Source: CAZKUN01 sp964555935
GTDB taxonomy: Bacteria; Armatimonadota; Zipacnadia; Zipacnadales; VGFC01
DNA: 6,146 bases
Direction of reading: 5' to 3'
Assembly (NCBI GenBank): GCA_964555935.1
Contig: CAZKUN010000392.1
Coordinates: forward strand, 1-6,146
Positions 5,045 to 6,146 of the stretch are shown one piece after another. Numbering within the stretch: position 1 is the stretch's first letter; each line of letters begins with the position of its first letter. The position numbers and the translations under genes were made by a program. Under the pieces are notes generated by a model. That model had not been told where the DNA came from. It worked only from the letters and a program-made list of their open reading frames with translations, and did no database searches.

Positions 5045-6146
5045 ATGTCGACGGTTGCGGTTGATCAACGCCTGGCGGACCTCCTGAGAATGGCCGATGG
5101 CGCGTTCTCGCCGGAGCGGTGCATGGCGACGCTGGAGGCGATCTTCGCGTCTGATCGGCGGGGTGACTTCCGCGCGTTCCGCGAGACGGCTCAGCTTGTC
5201 AGGCGGGAGTTTGAGGAGGCCGGACTGAGCGAGATCGAGGTGATCGCGCATCCGGCTGACGGCATTCGGAAGCATGGCGACTGGATCGTACCGCAAGCAT
5301 GGGATGCGTTTGGCGGCGAACTGCGCATCGTGGCGCCGAACCCGCGCCTCGTCGCCAGTCATCCGGATGAGCCCCTGGCGCTTGCCATGTGGAGCGCGCC
5401 GACGCCGGAGGGTGGCGTTGAGGCAGAGATGGTGCTGTGGGAGGACGCGGACGAGGATCTGACGGGGAGAATCGTCTTCACCTCGCGGCGCGTTCGGGAG
5501 GTGGCGGATGAGGCGATGGGGCGAGGGGCGGTCGGCCTGATCTCGGACTACGCGCGCACGGATGCGGTAGACCCAACGGCACGATACTGGGAGAACTACT
5601 GCTTCGTGCCGCGGAATGAGAGCGGCGGATTCGCATTCATACTGTCTCCGGCCGAGGGCGAGCAGTTGCGTGGGGACGTGCGGAGGGCACGCGCCGCGGG
5701 CGCGCCGCTGATGGTGAAGGCGACCGTCGACACGCGGCTGTACGACGGCGAGGTCGACATCGTCACGGGCGTGATGCCCGGAGCGGAGGATGCGGAAGAG
5801 GTGCTGCTCGTCGCGCACCTGTATGAGATCGGCGCGAACGACAACTGCTCCGGCGCGGCGCTGTGCATCGAGGTGGCGAGGGCGTTGACGGAGCTGATTG
5901 CAAGTGGCGAGTTGCCTCGGCCACGGCGAGGCATTCGCGTGCTGTTGTGCTACGAGCAATACGGCACGATTGCCTACCTGGAGAAGAACCGCGAGCGCGG
6001 TGCTTCTATCGTGGCGGGCCTGAACGCCGACATGGTGGGCGAAGATCAGGAGTTGTGCGGGAGCGTCCTCAACATCGATAACACGCCCGCCGCGAGTCCA
6101 TCCTATACGAATGACCTGATCGCGCGGCTGTTTGAGCTGCAGAATC
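5045..6146 (+). CDS. M28-type metallopeptidase-like protein, 3' end outside window
   Basis: A frame open to the window end; 367 codons are visible and the C-terminus is missing. There is no signal peptide, so it is probably cytoplasmic. Residues 1-70 look helical (VRREFEEAGLSEIEV resembles the N-terminal part of DUF4910/M28 aminopeptidase-like proteins). About 125-200 resembles a protease-associated insert (DLTGRIVFTSRR, AVGLISDYA). The catalytic-fold segment starts near 237: LLVAHLYEIGANDNCSG gives His258 and the bridging Asp266 of the M28 zinc site, LLCYEQYGTIAYL holds Glu304 where the catalytic Glu-Glu pair is expected, and LNADMVGED gives Asp329. The last metal ligand (a late His) would lie past 6146. 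Position 305 is Gln where classic M28 enzymes have the second Glu. It starts two bases after the URO-D-like stop. A peptidase or aminopeptidase role is likely by fold, but the unusual site leaves activity open. Confidence 0.85.
   Translation, partial: MSTVAVDQRLADLLRMADGAFSPERCMATLEAIFASDRRGDFRAFRETAQLVRREFEEAGLSEIEVIAHPADGIRKHGDWIVPQAWDAFGGELRIVAPNPRLVASHPDEPLALAMWSAPTPEGGVEAEMVLWEDADEDLTGRIVFTSRRVREVADEAMGRGAVGLISDYARTDAVDPTARYWENYCFVPRNESGGFAFILSPAEGEQLRGDVRRARAAGAPLMVKATVDTRLYDGEVDIVTGVMPGAEDAEEVLLVAHLYEIGANDNCSGAALCIEVARALTELIASGELPRPRRGIRVLLCYEQYGTIAYLEKNRERGASIVAGLNADMVGEDQELCGSVLNIDNTPAASPSYTNDLIARLFELQN

Noticed and set aside
4673..5959. Minus-strand open frame (428 codons) across the URO-D-like and peptidase genes
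   Set aside because: It spans the junction of two well-supported plus-strand genes and its translation is R/P/H-rich low-complexity sequence.

Overview
The window is GC-rich bacterial DNA with dense gene packing. It holds four protein genes arranged as two divergent pairs around one 267-base noncoding region. All four have a clear Shine-Dalgarno sequence, and those sites fix the starts. The gene mix is an amidohydrolase-2 enzyme, a secreted beta-propeller protein with FN3 and carbohydrate-binding-like modules, a divergent uroporphyrinogen-decarboxylase (URO-D) superfamily protein and an M28-type peptidase. Together with GC-rich hairpin repeats between genes, this recalls large environmental genomes of the Planctomycetota, Armatimonadota, Poribacteria or Latescibacteria kind. 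That placement is an impression from gene families, not proof. There is no ribosomal or other phylogenetic marker, and no tRNA, mobile-element gene or CRISPR array.

Layout. 1-209: noncoding, with two identical 55-base repeats that each form a hairpin. 210-1043 (-): amidohydrolase. 1059-3674 (-): 871-residue exported multidomain protein lying upstream of the amidohydrolase in the same transcription direction, with a 15-base gap. 3675-3941: divergent intergenic region carrying a diverged relative of the 1-110 repeat element and a second perfect hairpin. 3942-5042 (+): URO-D-like protein. 5045-6146 (+): M28-type peptidase, cut off by the window end, starting 2 bases after the URO-D stop.

How the genes may work together. 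The minus pair looks like a two-gene operon. It would make an envelope or extracellular propeller protein likely to bind or process a polysaccharide or similar polymer, plus a cytoplasmic metal-dependent hydrolase that could act on a small breakdown product. The plus pair is tightly coupled and combines a URO-D-fold protein, which lacks the usual HxC zinc motif where I would expect it, with a metallopeptidase-fold protein. A shared catabolic role for all four is only inference from adjacency. I see no defence, mobile or other clearly novel system. The most distinctive points are the dispersed hairpin repeat family, the duplicated FN3/jelly-roll architecture, and non-canonical residues at expected metal-binding positions in the two plus-strand proteins.
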